Assembly (NCBI GenBank): GCA_015200025.1
Contig: CP054186.1
Coordinates: 2,774,643 to 2,838,642 of the forward strand
DNA: 64,000 bases
Direction: 5' to 3'
Source: Phycisphaeraceae bacterium
Lineage (GTDB): Bacteria > Planctomycetota > Phycisphaerae > Phycisphaerales > UBA1924
Shown: one piece after another, positions 40,567 through 49,100 of the stretch
Numbering within the stretch: the first letter of the stretch is position 1
How the letters are laid out: every line of letters begins with the position of its first letter
The notes under the pieces: model-generated
Seen by the model: only the letters and a program-made list of their open reading frames with translations
Database searches by the model: none
Told to the model about the DNA's origin: nothing
Program-made: the position numbers and the translations under genes

Positions 40567-40830
40567 ATGACGAAGCGGACCCCCAAGACCACCAAGCCCG
40601 AACCGACCGCCGCCGAGACCTACGCCGCACGCCGCAACGACATCGCCCGCCTGATGGACGTGCTGCAGATGGAACTCGACAAGCACGCCGAGGGAGCCAA
40701 GGCCGACCCACGCAACTGGGGCTTCGCGGGAAGCCTCGGGAAGGTGCGCAGCGACCTGATCGATCTGGTCGGGTTCCTCAGCAACATGGACCCCGAGCAC
40801 GTCGAGGCCTTTCTGAACGACGCCGAGTGA
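40567..40830 (+). CDS. 87-aa prophage accessory protein
   Basis: Starts MTKRTPKTTKPEPTAAETYAARRNDIARLMDVLQMELDKHAEGAKADPRNWGFAGSLGKVRSDLIDLVGFLSNMDPEHVEAFLNDAE. A Lys-rich tail precedes two amphipathic helices; no family recognised. The gene has an AAGGAG about 9 nt before the ATG and lies 60 nt after the previous one, so it is likely co-transcribed. Confidence 0.7.
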   Translation: MTKRTPKTTKPEPTAAETYAARRNDIARLMDVLQMELDKHAEGAKADPRNWGFAGSLGKVRSDLIDLVGFLSNMDPEHVEAFLNDAE

Positions 40831-40860
40831 CCAGAACCACCAACCGCAAGGAGCAACGCC

Positions 40861-41145
40861 ATGACCATCAAGACGATCGTGATCGAGGGCATCGACCAAG
40901 ACATCAGCATTCGCCGCAGCGAGCGCGGCGCGGAAGTGACCATCGAGCAGAACACGCGGCACGCGGGCAGGCAGGACATTTGCATCGCGCACATCGCCCG
41001 CGACGAGAACCGCGAGAGCCGCTACGCGAAGGCGACGGAGGTCGCCAAGCTGGTCTACGGCACCGACCGCCGAGGCCAAGCCGCCGCCACCAACTCGATG
41101 GTCCATGACGTGCTCAACGAGATGGAGCGCGTCGCGGGCTGCTGA
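40861..41145 (+). CDS. 94-aa prophage accessory protein
   Basis: Product starts MTIKTIVIEGIDQDISIRRSERGAEVTIEQNTRHAGRQDICIAHIARDENRESRYAKATEVAKLVYGTDRRGQ. A beta-strand opening is followed by helices; no known domain. It is preceded by AAGGAG and follows the previous gene by 30 nt. The frequency of charged residues and GC-rich third positions support a real gene. Confidence 0.68.
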   Translation: MTIKTIVIEGIDQDISIRRSERGAEVTIEQNTRHAGRQDICIAHIARDENRESRYAKATEVAKLVYGTDRRGQAAATNSMVHDVLNEMERVAGC

Positions 41146-41238
41146 CAGAACCCACGCGGCGTCGCGGGGAACCGCGGCGGCCACGCTTCCCCGCCGCAAT
41201 GTGCGGCGGGGGTTCCAACCCCTAGTTCGGAGATGACC

Positions 41239-41766
41239 ATGAGCACAAAGACGAAGAAGCCCGCCAAGCCCCGCACCCCCCGCACCCCGAAGATGTCCAA
41301 GAGCGCCGCCCGCGCCGAGGGTGCCGCCAGGACGGACCGCCTCCGCAAGGCGGCGCTCGCCGAGATCAGCGGTCGGCTGGCGGGCGGGAAGCAGGATCAC
41401 GAAGTCCCCAGCGAGAAAGAGGTCACCAACAACGCGAGCCTTGGCGCGGCTACCAAGGGCAATAAGGCGAAAGGGGAGAAAGCCCCCAAGACGCCAAGGG
41501 CTCCGAAGCCCGTGAAGGAACCCAAGCCCAAGCGCGTTAGCGCCCTCGACGCGGCGGCGCACGTGCTCGCCGCGAGCGAGGTGCCGATGCGAGCCAAGGA
41601 GATGATCGCCGCGATGGAGGCGAAGGGTCTGTGGACGAGCCCCGGCGGCAAGACGCCCGAGGCCACGCTCTACGCCGCCATCATCCGCGAGATCGCCGCC
41701 AAGGGCACCGCCGCCCGCTTCAAGAAGCACGAGCGCGGCGTCTTTGTCGCGGGGAAGGGAGCCTGA
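41239..41766 (+). CDS. HARE-HTH domain protein
   Basis: The 175-aa protein has a long Lys/Pro/Ala-rich basic N-terminal half. A C-terminal HARE-HTH winged-helix domain spans about residues 102-170: [60 protein letters not shown] occurs in restriction enzymes, ASXL proteins and RNA polymerase delta and is thought to bind modified or structured DNA. With a histone-tail-like basic arm it could compact or mark phage DNA. The second ATG is taken as start because GGAG is 6 nt upstream of it. Confidence 0.85.
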   Translation: MSTKTKKPAKPRTPRTPKMSKSAARAEGAARTDRLRKAALAEISGRLAGGKQDHEVPSEKEVTNNASLGAATKGNKAKGEKAPKTPRAPKPVKEPKPKRVSALDAAAHVLAASEVPMRAKEMIAAMEAKGLWTSPGGKTPEATLYAAIIREIAAKGTAARFKKHERGVFVAGKGA

Positions 41767-41769
41767 GTC

Positions 41770-42039
41770 ATGAACGCCACCCCCGCCCCGCAGCCCGCGC
41801 CGACCCAAGCCCAACTCGATGCCGTGCTGCAGGCCGCTCTCTACCTGCTCGGAGCGCGGCAGGACCGGATGGTCACGATCGAGGAGTGGACGGACCTCGC
41901 CCGAGCCGTCGCGGCCTGCCAAGAGCGCAAGACGGCCGACTATCTCACCGAGCACGACCTCGAGGACATCGCCGAGCGCTACGCCCTTGAATGGGACGAA
42001 GCGACCGACGGGGCTCTGCCCACGCTCGACGACGAGTGA
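41770..42039 (+). CDS. 89-aa prophage accessory protein
   Basis: Starts MNATPAPQPAPTQAQLDAVLQAALYLLGARQDRMVTIEEWTDLARAVAACQERKTADYLTEHDLEDIAERYALEWDEATDGALP. All-helical and acidic, a composition opposite to the basic HARE-HTH protein that it follows by 3 nt, so it might be its partner. Convergent with the methyltransferase gene, with only 8 nt between the stops. Confidence 0.7.
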   Translation: MNATPAPQPAPTQAQLDAVLQAALYLLGARQDRMVTIEEWTDLARAVAACQERKTADYLTEHDLEDIAERYALEWDEATDGALPTLDDE

Positions 42040-42047
42040 GGCGTACA

Positions 42048-43418
42048 TCACGCCTTGCTCCCAGCCGCGACACGCGTCGCGGCTTTCTCTTCGGCCGCAC
42101 CCTTTGCCGGAAGCCGCTCCGCCTTGCGGCCCGTGAACTTCTCCCAGCGCTGCACGATGACATCGCAGTAGAGCGTGTCAAGCTCCATGAGGAACGCGTG
42201 TCGCCCGGTCATTTCCGCGCCGATCAGCGTGCTCCCGCTGCCGCCGAAGAGGTCGAGCACGTTCTCGCCGGGACGCGATGAGAACTCGATCGCCCGCCGA
42301 GCGAGTTCGACGGGCTTCTCCGTGAGGTGGACCATGCTCTGTGGGTTGACCTTCTTGATCGACCATGTGTCCGGCACGTTGGCCGGGCCGAAGAAGCGGT
42401 GCGCCGCGCCTTCTTTCCAGCCATAGAAGCACCACTCGTGGTTGCCCATGAAATCCTTGCGGGTCAGGACGGGGTGCTCCTTGATCCAGATGATCGCTTG
42501 CGCGAAGTACAGCTCGCAGCGCTTGAGCACCGGCGGGTAGTTGCCGCAGTTGGCGTAGCCGCCCCAGATGTAGAACGTGCCGCCGGGGATCAGCACACGG
42601 GTGATGTTTCCGAACCACGCCGCGAGCAGCCGGTCGAACTCGTCGTCCGACACAAAGTCGTTGGCGAGCGGCCGGTCCTTGGCCCGGAGCTTCTTGTGCG
42701 TCGCTCGGCTCTTCTCGGGGTAGCGGTTGAGGTCGGCGCTCTGCTGATCGTGCTGGTCTGCCTTTCCGGGCAGCGCGAACGAACTCAGGCCGGCGACGAT
42801 CGCGTTGTTCGAGCGCGGCTCGACTTTCACGTTGTACGGCGGATCGGTGTTCACGAGATGGATCGGCTGGCCATCGAGCAGACGATCCAGGTCCTCGGGC
42901 TTGGACGAGTCGCCGCACATCAAGCGGTGGTTGCCGAGCACCCAGATGTCGCCGGGCACCGTCGTCGCTGCATCCGGTGCGCCCGGCACGTCATCGGGAT
43001 CGGTCAAACCATCGCTGCCCGCGGGAGCCATGATGGCGCTGAGATCCTCGGCGCTGAAGCCGAGGAGCGCGAGGTCGAAGTCCACGCCCTTGAGGTCGGC
43101 CAGCTCCAGCGGCAGGAGCTCCATGTCCCACGACGTCAGCGTGGCGACCTTGTTGTCGGCGATGCGCAGCGCCTTGACCTGCTCGGGCGTCAGATCGGTG
43201 GCGCGGATCGTCGGCACCTCCTTCAGCCCGAGCTTCCGCGCCGCGCGGAGTCGCGTGTGCCCGGCGATGATCACGCCGTCGGCGTCGATCAGGATCGGCA
43301 CCTTGAAGCCGAAGGCCTCGATGCTCTTGGCCACCGCGTCGATGGCGGCGTCGTTGATGGTGCGGGGATTGCGGTCGTATTCCTTGACCGCGTCGATGGG
43401 CAGCGTCTCGATGTTCAC
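42048..43418 (-). CDS. ParB-domain DNA methyltransferase
   Basis: The 456-aa protein has an N-terminal ParB-like nuclease-fold domain (EYDRNPRTINDAAIDAVAKSIEAFGFKVPILIDADGVIIAGHTRLRAARKLGL) and a C-terminal methyltransferase. Its order is catalytic DPPYNV (in LVNTDPPY) first and SAM motif FGGSGSTLIG last, a beta-class N4/N6 enzyme. Phage ParB-methyltransferases modify phage DNA, probably against host restriction. The GTG start has GGAG upstream and begins VNIETLPIDAVKEY; the longer upstream frame is not supported. About 565 bases precede it without genes. Confidence 0.92.
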   Translation of the reverse strand: MNIETLPIDAVKEYDRNPRTINDAAIDAVAKSIEAFGFKVPILIDADGVIIAGHTRLRAARKLGLKEVPTIRATDLTPEQVKALRIADNKVATLTSWDMELLPLELADLKGVDFDLALLGFSAEDLSAIMAPAGSDGLTDPDDVPGAPDAATTVPGDIWVLGNHRLMCGDSSKPEDLDRLLDGQPIHLVNTDPPYNVKVEPRSNNAIVAGLSSFALPGKADQHDQQSADLNRYPEKSRATHKKLRAKDRPLANDFVSDDEFDRLLAAWFGNITRVLIPGGTFYIWGGYANCGNYPPVLKRCELYFAQAIIWIKEHPVLTRKDFMGNHEWCFYGWKEGAAHRFFGPANVPDTWSIKKVNPQSMVHLTEKPVELARRAIEFSSRPGENVLDLFGGSGSTLIGAEMTGRHAFLMELDTLYCDVIVQRWEKFTGRKAERLPAKGAAEEKAATRVAAGSKA

Positions 43419-43983
43419 AGCAATCTCCGTCGGAAGCGCGGCGGGGAACGCCAGCGCAAAGCGTCGTGGTGGCCCGCCGCACATGCGGTGGGTCCGGGAA
43501 TCGGTGGATCGCTGGATGGCTGGATCGCTCGGGCGACGGGCCCGTCCGGGAGCGCTTAGCGCCCCGATTCCCCCGCGCTACGGGCCGCGCCCGTTGGCCA
43601 CGGGTACGCCCACGTTGGCCCACGTCGCGTCGTTGTCGGCGAGGCCTACCAACCCCGCCAGACGGCCGCCCCGCGCTCGGACGGGCGAAACAAACTCTGT
43701 CGCCAAGCGCGGCTGTTCCCGCGGGCCAAGCCTCGCATCCCCGCCCGGGAAGTACCTAACGCCATCCGCCTCCCGGCCGTTCGGCTTCGGGCTGTTGGGC
43801 TCGTGGTAGGCGCGGACTGGCGCGCGCCCTGCATGGGCGCGGCGGGGAGGGAGGGAGGAAGTACATGATGAAAGAGAGAGATTCTTCAATCTTTCAATAC
43901 CTCCCTTACGCCCATGTACCCGCCCGCGCGTGCGCGACCCGCGTGCGCGCGCGGTGAATGGATGAATGATTGAACTATTCGGC
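43419..43983. other. 565-base gap without recognisable gene
   Basis: Open frames here are Arg/Pro/Ala-rich with no SD and no protein-like pattern. The end near 43,850-43,975 has purine-rich and CG-alternating stretches (GGGAGGGAGG, GCGTGCGCG). Since both flanking genes read leftward, the gap most likely carries the promoter of the ParB-methyltransferase gene. I see nothing else in it. Confidence 0.5.
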
Positions 43984-45276
43984 TCATGCCAGCACATACC
44001 AGACCCTCGGCCGCGTTGCCGTTGATTCCTCTTCGTGCCGCAACTGCTGCGTTTCCAGGAGGTTGTCGATGACTTCCTGCCGCTCCCGCTGCGTCAACCA
44101 CTGCGTCTTGCGGCAGAGTTCGCTGCGGGAGATCTTTCCACCCGCCTTGCGCACCACCCGCACCACGCGCTTCTGCCGGGCGTCGAAGACGCCGTCGGCG
44201 ACCCACTCGTGAGCGATGTGGAGCATCCGGCGGGTCAGGTACGACGACAGGTCGCACGCCCAGCGGGCGGCGTCGGCGTCGATCACCGGCTTCTGGGCGT
44301 TCGCGGAGCACGCGTAGATCAGGGCCAGGCGGCACGCCTTCTCCTCGGCCCGCGCCCACAGCGAACGGCCCGCCTCGTCGGGCTTGCCGAGCTCGGCATC
44401 CACCATCACCGCGAGCGCGTCGAACACCGCGCCCGCCTCCGGCGTGGCCTCCACCACGATCGGCTGGGGGTGCTCGGGGGCGAGGTTGCCGCCGGGCTTG
44501 AACGATCCCCACCACTCGGCGGCCTCCTTGATCGCGTCGGGAACGCCCGTCGCCCGGGCGCGCTGCCGCGCCGGCGTATCGGCCGCCTCGAACACCAGGA
44601 GCCGGGCGATGAACCCGTCGCTCAGGCTGTCGGCGGTGAGCGACTCGAAGAAGTGCTCCGGGACGGTCGTGCCGTAGACGCTCACGCACGGCTGATCGAC
44701 CACCTTGTTCCGCTTCTTGTCGGCGTAGGCCTTGCCCCGGAAGACCGTGTCGGCGCTGCTGTAGAGCTTCATCAGCGCCGTGAGCACGTTGAACAGGTGC
44801 GGGGCCTTCTTGGGGTCGCCGATGGTGCGGAGGAAGCGCCCGAACTCGTCGATCTGGAACAGGATCGCCGGCTGGGCCTCTACGGCAGTGACCAGCCCCG
44901 CATCGGACGCCAGGTCCTCGTTTCCCTCGTGCTCGACCATGTCGGCGGCAAACAGGATGTTCTTGTTCACCTTGCGGGCGTTGTCCTTGCCGGCCCCGGA
45001 GGGCGCTACGCCCACGCAGTACAGGTTGGTGCGGTTGCCGCGCTCGTCGCGCACCTTGCGGGCGGCGAGCACGGCCTGGAGGCAGATCGCGGCCGCCAGC
45101 GCCAGCACGGGCTGCGGCCGTGTGGCCGTCGCCAGATTGTGCTCCACGACCTGCTCGATGAAGCCGGGGACGCGGAGGAGGTGCTCGGGGAACGGCCCGG
45201 GATCTGGCGGGCGCTCGGACCGGGGCCGCTCGCCGGACGCCCGTTTCCGCTCGGGATCGAACCCGGAAAGGTCCAC
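43984..45276 (-). CDS. DUF3987/helicase-type C-terminal half of primase-helicase
   Basis: From the GTG start the 430-aa product has VPGFIEQVVEHNL, a Walker A-like APSGAGKDN near residue 92, ILFQIDEFGRFLR as a Walker B-like segment, and DKKRNKVVDQPCVSVYGTTVPEHFFESLT. This is the DUF3987-like primase-associated ATPase seen in phage bifunctional primase proteins. A winged-helix-like end (KAGGKISRSELCRKTQWLTQRERQEVIDNLLE) closes it. It is in the same frame as the primase part upstream, split from it by one TGA. The 40 codons between contain conserved sequence, so the reading frame was once, or still is, continuous. Confidence 0.83.
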   Translation of the reverse strand: MDLSGFDPERKRASGERPRSERPPDPGPFPEHLLRVPGFIEQVVEHNLATATRPQPVLALAAAICLQAVLAARKVRDERGNRTNLYCVGVAPSGAGKDNARKVNKNILFAADMVEHEGNEDLASDAGLVTAVEAQPAILFQIDEFGRFLRTIGDPKKAPHLFNVLTALMKLYSSADTVFRGKAYADKKRNKVVDQPCVSVYGTTVPEHFFESLTADSLSDGFIARLLVFEAADTPARQRARATGVPDAIKEAAEWWGSFKPGGNLAPEHPQPIVVEATPEAGAVFDALAVMVDAELGKPDEAGRSLWARAEEKACRLALIYACSANAQKPVIDADAARWACDLSSYLTRRMLHIAHEWVADGVFDARQKRVVRVVRKAGGKISRSELCRKTQWLTQRERQEVIDNLLETQQLRHEEESTATRPRVWYVLA

Positions 45277-45396
45277 GCCGGTGGCCTCAACCGGGCCCGC
45301 GTCGCGCAGCCATCCGTGCGGACGGTCGTGCGGCTTGCTCGCGGCGTCGCTGACCTTGTGCCGCAGTTCCTTCTCCGACCACGGCGGTTGGCATCA
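45277..45396 (-). pseudogene. Nonsense-interrupted linker of primase-helicase
   Basis: In frame with both flanking parts, a TGA replaces the expected residue in RYNP-stop-CQPPWSEKELRHKVSDAA. In homologous primase-polymerase proteins this place reads NPRCxPPWSExEL, so the TGA most simply arose from CGA (Arg) by one C-to-T change. The 39 codons after it keep protein-like composition up to the GTG at 45276. Translation could restart there (GAGG 8 nt upstream) or read through. Confidence 0.75.
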
Positions 45397-46173
45397 CGGG
45401 TTGTACCGATCGACAAGCAACGTGAGCGCCGTCTCCGGGTCCAGCCCGAACCCGTGCACCATCGCCGTCGCGGCCGCATACGTCTGGCTGTGCCCGCCCG
45501 AGCCCGAGATCGCCGGCGGGATGCGGTCGAGGTACGCCTCGGCGCGGCGGAGGACGGCGTCGTCGGCTAGGAACGCTCGCGTTCCTAGTGCGGTCGGTTG
45601 TGAACGCGGACGTTCCTTGCACCCATGGCGCTGCTCGATAACAGCATTCGCCAGCGCCGCGACCGCCGCGCCGAGCGACTCGACATCGACGACGGCGGGC
45701 TCGCCTTCGAGCGGGTCGTACTGCTCCCCGCTGGGGTGCATACTCGGGCCGACAACCGTCTGCGCGCCGGTGCTCCGGAGCTCGACGATCATCTTCTTGG
45801 TGGCCGGGTCCTGGTGCTTGCGGGTCTTCGAGCCCTCGCAGACGTACCACCAATGGGACGACGGCTTGCCGGGCCGACCGGACTTCGCGCCCGTCGGCGG
45901 CAGAAACGCCGGGGCGAGCGCCACCGCTTCCTCGCAGTCCAGGTCCACATCCACGAGCCAACCGCTCGGCTCCCCGAGCAGGACGCCGATGTTCCCGGTG
46001 CCGTTGAAGTGCCGGGGCAGGTCGGCCTCTGCGAGGCGCAAATCGGTCCAGCCCTTGAGCACCGGCACCTTTGTCCCTGCGGGCACGGGGATCGGGGCGT
46101 AGCCGCGCGCGAGGTACCACCGCGCCGCGTCGAGAAGATTGGACGGGCCGTTGCTCATCGGTTTACTCGTCAT
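45394..46173 (-). CDS. Bifunctional primase-polymerase (prim-pol), N-terminal half
   Basis: The 259-aa product has the prim-pol domain. Residues 12-45 (LLDAARWYLARGYAPIPVPAGTKVPVLKGW) open it. DVDLD at 75-79 holds the metal-binding aspartates. His107 in SSHWWY and GPSMHPSG with His146 complete the active-site pattern. The fold makes primers or short DNA for phage replication. It ends at the TGA described at 45394, truncating the usual C-terminal NPRCxPPW segment. ATG at 46173 overlaps the preceding gene; an internal ATG at residue 6 is an alternative. Confidence 0.88.
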   Translation of the reverse strand: MTSKPMSNGPSNLLDAARWYLARGYAPIPVPAGTKVPVLKGWTDLRLAEADLPRHFNGTGNIGVLLGEPSGWLVDVDLDCEEAVALAPAFLPPTGAKSGRPGKPSSHWWYVCEGSKTRKHQDPATKKMIVELRSTGAQTVVGPSMHPSGEQYDPLEGEPAVVDVESLGAAVAALANAVIEQRHGCKERPRSQPTALGTRAFLADDAVLRRAEAYLDRIPPAISGSGGHSQTYAAATAMVHGFGLDPETALTLLVDRYNP

Positions 46174-46555
46174 CCCCCTTCGTCTTGACGCCGGCGCCCA
46201 TGATCTTGAGCATCTGCGCCGCGTTCTCCCGGTCCTTCTTGCTCGCGCGGTAGTCGAGGAGCCGGTCGAGGTCCACGACGGGCTTCACCGCGTACTCGAA
46301 GCTGTGGTCGCTCCCGGCCAGCCCCAGGGCGTGCGCGATCGCCTGGGTGCAGCGGCTCGACCGGTGCGTGCCCGCCGCCGCGAGCAGCAGCGGGACCTCC
46401 GCCCGCGTCTGGCCGTGGTACATCAGCCCGCCAACGCTGCGGGCCAGCAGCGACCCGACGCCCTTGGCGTCAGTCTTGTCGATGGGGGCCGAGGCCACGT
46501 GCCGGCCCACCACGTGGCCGTCCTTATCCGTCTCTTCGATCGTGATCGTGATCAT
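46163..46555 (-). CDS. 130-aa prophage replication-region protein
   Basis: Starts MITITIEETDKDGHVVGRHVASAPIDKTDAKGVGSLLARSVGGLMYHGQTRAEVPLLLAAAGTHRS and ends ENAAQMLKIMGAGVKTKGDDE. Beta-strand opening then helices; no recognised domain. AGGAG lies 7 nt before the ATG. The longer upstream frame overlaps the helicase in another phase and is not real. Lies between the helicase and primase genes, so probably a replication accessory. Confidence 0.7.
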   Translation of the reverse strand: MITITIEETDKDGHVVGRHVASAPIDKTDAKGVGSLLARSVGGLMYHGQTRAEVPLLLAAAGTHRSSRCTQAIAHALGLAGSDHSFEYAVKPVVDLDRLLDYRASKKDRENAAQMLKIMGAGVKTKGDDE

Positions 46556-46568
46556 CGTGTGCTCCTGT

Positions 46569-48254
46569 TCAGAAGGGGATTTCGTCGTCAGGGATGCCGT
46601 ACGTGGTGCCAGCGGGCGCGTACTCGGGCAGGCCTTCGTCGCCCTCAAACCGCGGCGGCTTGTCGCCCAGGCGATGCGCCACCACCCGCTCGAACTGCTC
46701 ACCCGCCTTCTTCTCGACCGTGATGTGCAGCGCCGGCGCGAGCGCCCCCGCCCGCGCGAGCTCGACCGCCTCCTCGGTGCTCGCGGGCACCGGTTCAACC
46801 GAACGGGCGCGCCACCACGCCTCCGCCTTCGTCCGCGCGTACCCGGTGTGATCGAAGCAGACCCACTCGCGGAAGTAGTGGTTGAAGCCGACCCGGTACT
46901 CGACGCGCATCGTGAGCGGCGCGGCCGGGTCGTTCCGCTTCATATGGACGTGGTACGTCGTCTCGCTGACATTGTGCTCCTCGCGCGTGGTCTGGCCGCT
47001 GAGGATGCCCTCGGTGCTGGCCTGCGCCTCGTGCTTCTGCTTGTCGGGCTCGGGGAACTGGTGCCCGCACTGCGGGCAGGTCTGGTAGCCCGCCGCGATG
47101 AGCGCGTGGCACTGCGGGCATTCCTTTGCCGGGGCCTCGCCCTCACCGCGATCGTCCGTGGTGACGCGGATGGCATCCACCGGCCCGTGCCGCAGCACGT
47201 TGCCGCCAAAGTCCAACACGAGGCAGTCGGCCTTGCCGGGGTGCAGCCGGAAGCCCCGCCCGACCATCTGGTAGTACAGGCCGGGCGACATCGTCGGTCT
47301 CACGAGCGCCACGCAGTCAATGTGCGGGGCGTCGAAGCCGGTCGTGAGGACGTTGACGTTGCAGAGGTACTTGAGCGAGCCTGAACGGAACCGGTCGAGG
47401 ATGTCGCTCCGCACGCCCGCGGGCGTGTCGCCGGATACGAACCCGCACTCGACGCCATGCTTGGACTTCAGCACCTCCACGATGTGCTGCCCGTGCCGGA
47501 TGCCCGACGAGAAGATCAGCGTGGCGCTGCGGTCCTTGGTGTGCTCGATGATCTCGGCGCACGCGCCCTCGACCAGGGCGTCCTTGTCCATCAGGTCCTC
47601 GACCTCGCTGGCGACGAACTCGCCGGCGCGGACGTGCAAGTCGTCGGTGCTGACCTTCTGTAGCCCCGCCTTGGTCCGCAGCGGGGAGAGGAAGCCCTGC
47701 ACGATCAGTTCGCGGACGCCGACCTCGAAGCAGACGTGGTTGAGGATGTTGCCCGGCTCGCAGATGGGCCCGGACTTCATGCGGAACGGCGTCGCCGTCA
47801 GTCCAATCACCCGCGCCAGCGGGTTCACGACCTTCGCGTCGGCGATGAACTGGCGGTACATCCCCTCGCCGTCGGGCGGGATCAGGTGCGCCTCGTCCAC
47901 GATGAGCAGGTCCACCGGCCCAAGGTCGCACGCCCGCTGGTAGATGGACTGAATCCCGGCGATGGTGACGGCGTACCCGAGGTCCTTGCGCTTCAGCCCC
48001 GCCGAGTAGATGCCCACGGGCACGTCCGGCGCGATGTGCCGAAGCTTGTCCGCCGCCTGCTCCAGCAGTTCCTTGACGTGAGCCAGGATGACCACACGCC
48101 CGTTCCACGGCCCCACCGCGTCGCGGCAGATGGTGGCGATGACGGGCGTCTTGCCCCCGCCTGTCGGGATGACCACGCAGGGGTTGTCGTCGCGGGTCCG
48201 CAGGTGTTCGTATACCGCGGCGACGGCTTCGGATTGATAAGGTCGGAGGTTCAT
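46569..48254 (-). CDS. Superfamily 2 DEAH helicase, phage replication
   Basis: The 561-aa protein starts MNLRPYQSEAVAAVYEHL. It has Walker A PTGGGKT near residue 33, DEAH (LLIVDEAHLI), motif III GLTATPFR, and motif VI-like QMVGRGFRLHPGK, the pattern of Res-subunit/RecG-like phage helicases. After residue 390 a zinc-ribbon CPQCHALIAAGYQTCPQCGHQF follows, then a C-terminal domain with YREW/HITVEKKAG. The ATG overlaps the RusA stop (ATGA); the long upstream extension shadows neighbours. Likely unwinds phage DNA during replication or recombination. Confidence 0.9.
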   Translation of the reverse strand: MNLRPYQSEAVAAVYEHLRTRDDNPCVVIPTGGGKTPVIATICRDAVGPWNGRVVILAHVKELLEQAADKLRHIAPDVPVGIYSAGLKRKDLGYAVTIAGIQSIYQRACDLGPVDLLIVDEAHLIPPDGEGMYRQFIADAKVVNPLARVIGLTATPFRMKSGPICEPGNILNHVCFEVGVRELIVQGFLSPLRTKAGLQKVSTDDLHVRAGEFVASEVEDLMDKDALVEGACAEIIEHTKDRSATLIFSSGIRHGQHIVEVLKSKHGVECGFVSGDTPAGVRSDILDRFRSGSLKYLCNVNVLTTGFDAPHIDCVALVRPTMSPGLYYQMVGRGFRLHPGKADCLVLDFGGNVLRHGPVDAIRVTTDDRGEGEAPAKECPQCHALIAAGYQTCPQCGHQFPEPDKQKHEAQASTEGILSGQTTREEHNVSETTYHVHMKRNDPAAPLTMRVEYRVGFNHYFREWVCFDHTGYARTKAEAWWRARSVEPVPASTEEAVELARAGALAPALHITVEKKAGEQFERVVAHRLGDKPPRFEGDEGLPEYAPAGTTYGIPDDEIPF

Positions 48255-48613
48255 GGTTTGATTCGCGTGATCTCCACCAGCACTTTGCCGCCCGGCGTCA
48301 CCGGGCCTCGTTCCACTTCCAGCCGATCGATCTGCGAGTCGTCGCGGTACGCCCCTCCCTTCGCCAGCGCGTCGAGCAGCGCCTTCTGCACGTTGTCCAG
48401 GTCGCTCCGGCGGTGATCGGGCGGGCAGACGGTGACCCGCACCGCCAGCCGGCCGTCCATCCGCTCGACCTTCATCGCCGCAAGGGCGGCGCACACGTCC
48501 GTGCGGTAGCGCCGGCCCTCGCGGCTGATGACGGTCCTCGGCCCCACGCGCCGCCAGATGTGGTTCACACTGGGCGGGTACGGGAGCTCGAGGACGCGAC
48601 CGGATGGACTCAG
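48251..48613 (-). CDS. RusA-family Holliday junction resolvase
   Basis: The product contains RRSDLDNVQKALLDALAKGGAYRDDSQIDRLEVER. DLDN and DDSQ hold the acidic residues that coordinate Mg2+ in RusA. The conserved RusA N-terminus LPYPPSVNHIWRR lies upstream of the first GTG. It is in frame back to a CTG that overlaps the preceding stop (CTGA), so CTG is proposed as start; GTG at 48568 would remove the first strand. RusA resolves four-way junctions. Length about 120 aa fits the family. Confidence 0.87.
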   Translation of the reverse strand: MSPSGRVLELPYPPSVNHIWRRVGPRTVISREGRRYRTDVCAALAAMKVERMDGRLAVRVTVCPPDHRRSDLDNVQKALLDALAKGGAYRDDSQIDRLEVERGPVTPGGKVLVEITRIKP

Positions 48614-49086
48614 CGCTTCCAGGGCGGCGTGCTCCCCGGGCCGACGCCCGCGGGCACGCGAGCGCCGGCAGCGCCGCTGCCCCCGTTCCCGCCCTTCTTG
48701 GCGTAGCCCTTGATGACGTTGGTGAACTCGCCGTTGTCGTCGCGCTTCTTCAGCCCAACGTTGATCTCCAGCGGGATGTTGTGGAGCTCGACCGAGTCCT
48801 TCGGGGCCATGACCCCGACGGCGCGGCAGATCGCCGACAGCTCGCCCCGCGCGATCTTCACCGTCATCTCACTGTTGTTCTCCAGGTTGAGCCGGGCCCA
48901 GACGAGGCGGCCCTTGCGCTCGCCGTCGATGATCTGGAACGTGAGCTGGAGGTACTTCCCGCCGCCAGCCTTCGTCGGCTTCATCTCCGACTCGGTGATG
49001 ACGGCGATGTACTTGCCCGCGGGGATCGGGTCGAGGGCGACGGAGGGGTCCACGTTGTTCGCGTCGAAGTTGTTCAGGTTTGCCAT
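48610..49086 (-). CDS. DUF669 single-strand DNA-binding-like phage protein
   Basis: The 158-aa protein starts MANLNNFDANNVDPSVALDPIPAGKYIAVITESEMKPTKAGGGKYLQLTFQIIDGERKGRLVWARLNLEN, the OB-fold-like DUF669 pattern common next to phage recombination and replication genes. The C-terminus is Gly-rich and ends PPWKR. DUF669 members are presumed single-strand DNA-binding proteins. It lies between the RecA-like ATPase and RusA. Confidence 0.88.
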   Translation of the reverse strand: MANLNNFDANNVDPSVALDPIPAGKYIAVITESEMKPTKAGGGKYLQLTFQIIDGERKGRLVWARLNLENNSEMTVKIARGELSAICRAVGVMAPKDSVELHNIPLEINVGLKKRDDNGEFTNVIKGYAKKGGNGGSGAAGARVPAGVGPGSTPPWKR

Positions 49087-49100
49087 GGGTCAGAGTCCTT

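Noticed and set aside
45394..45396. TGA as selenocysteine codon in the primase
   Set aside because: Homologues have Arg at this place followed by Cys, and no SECIS-like hairpin was seen directly after it.
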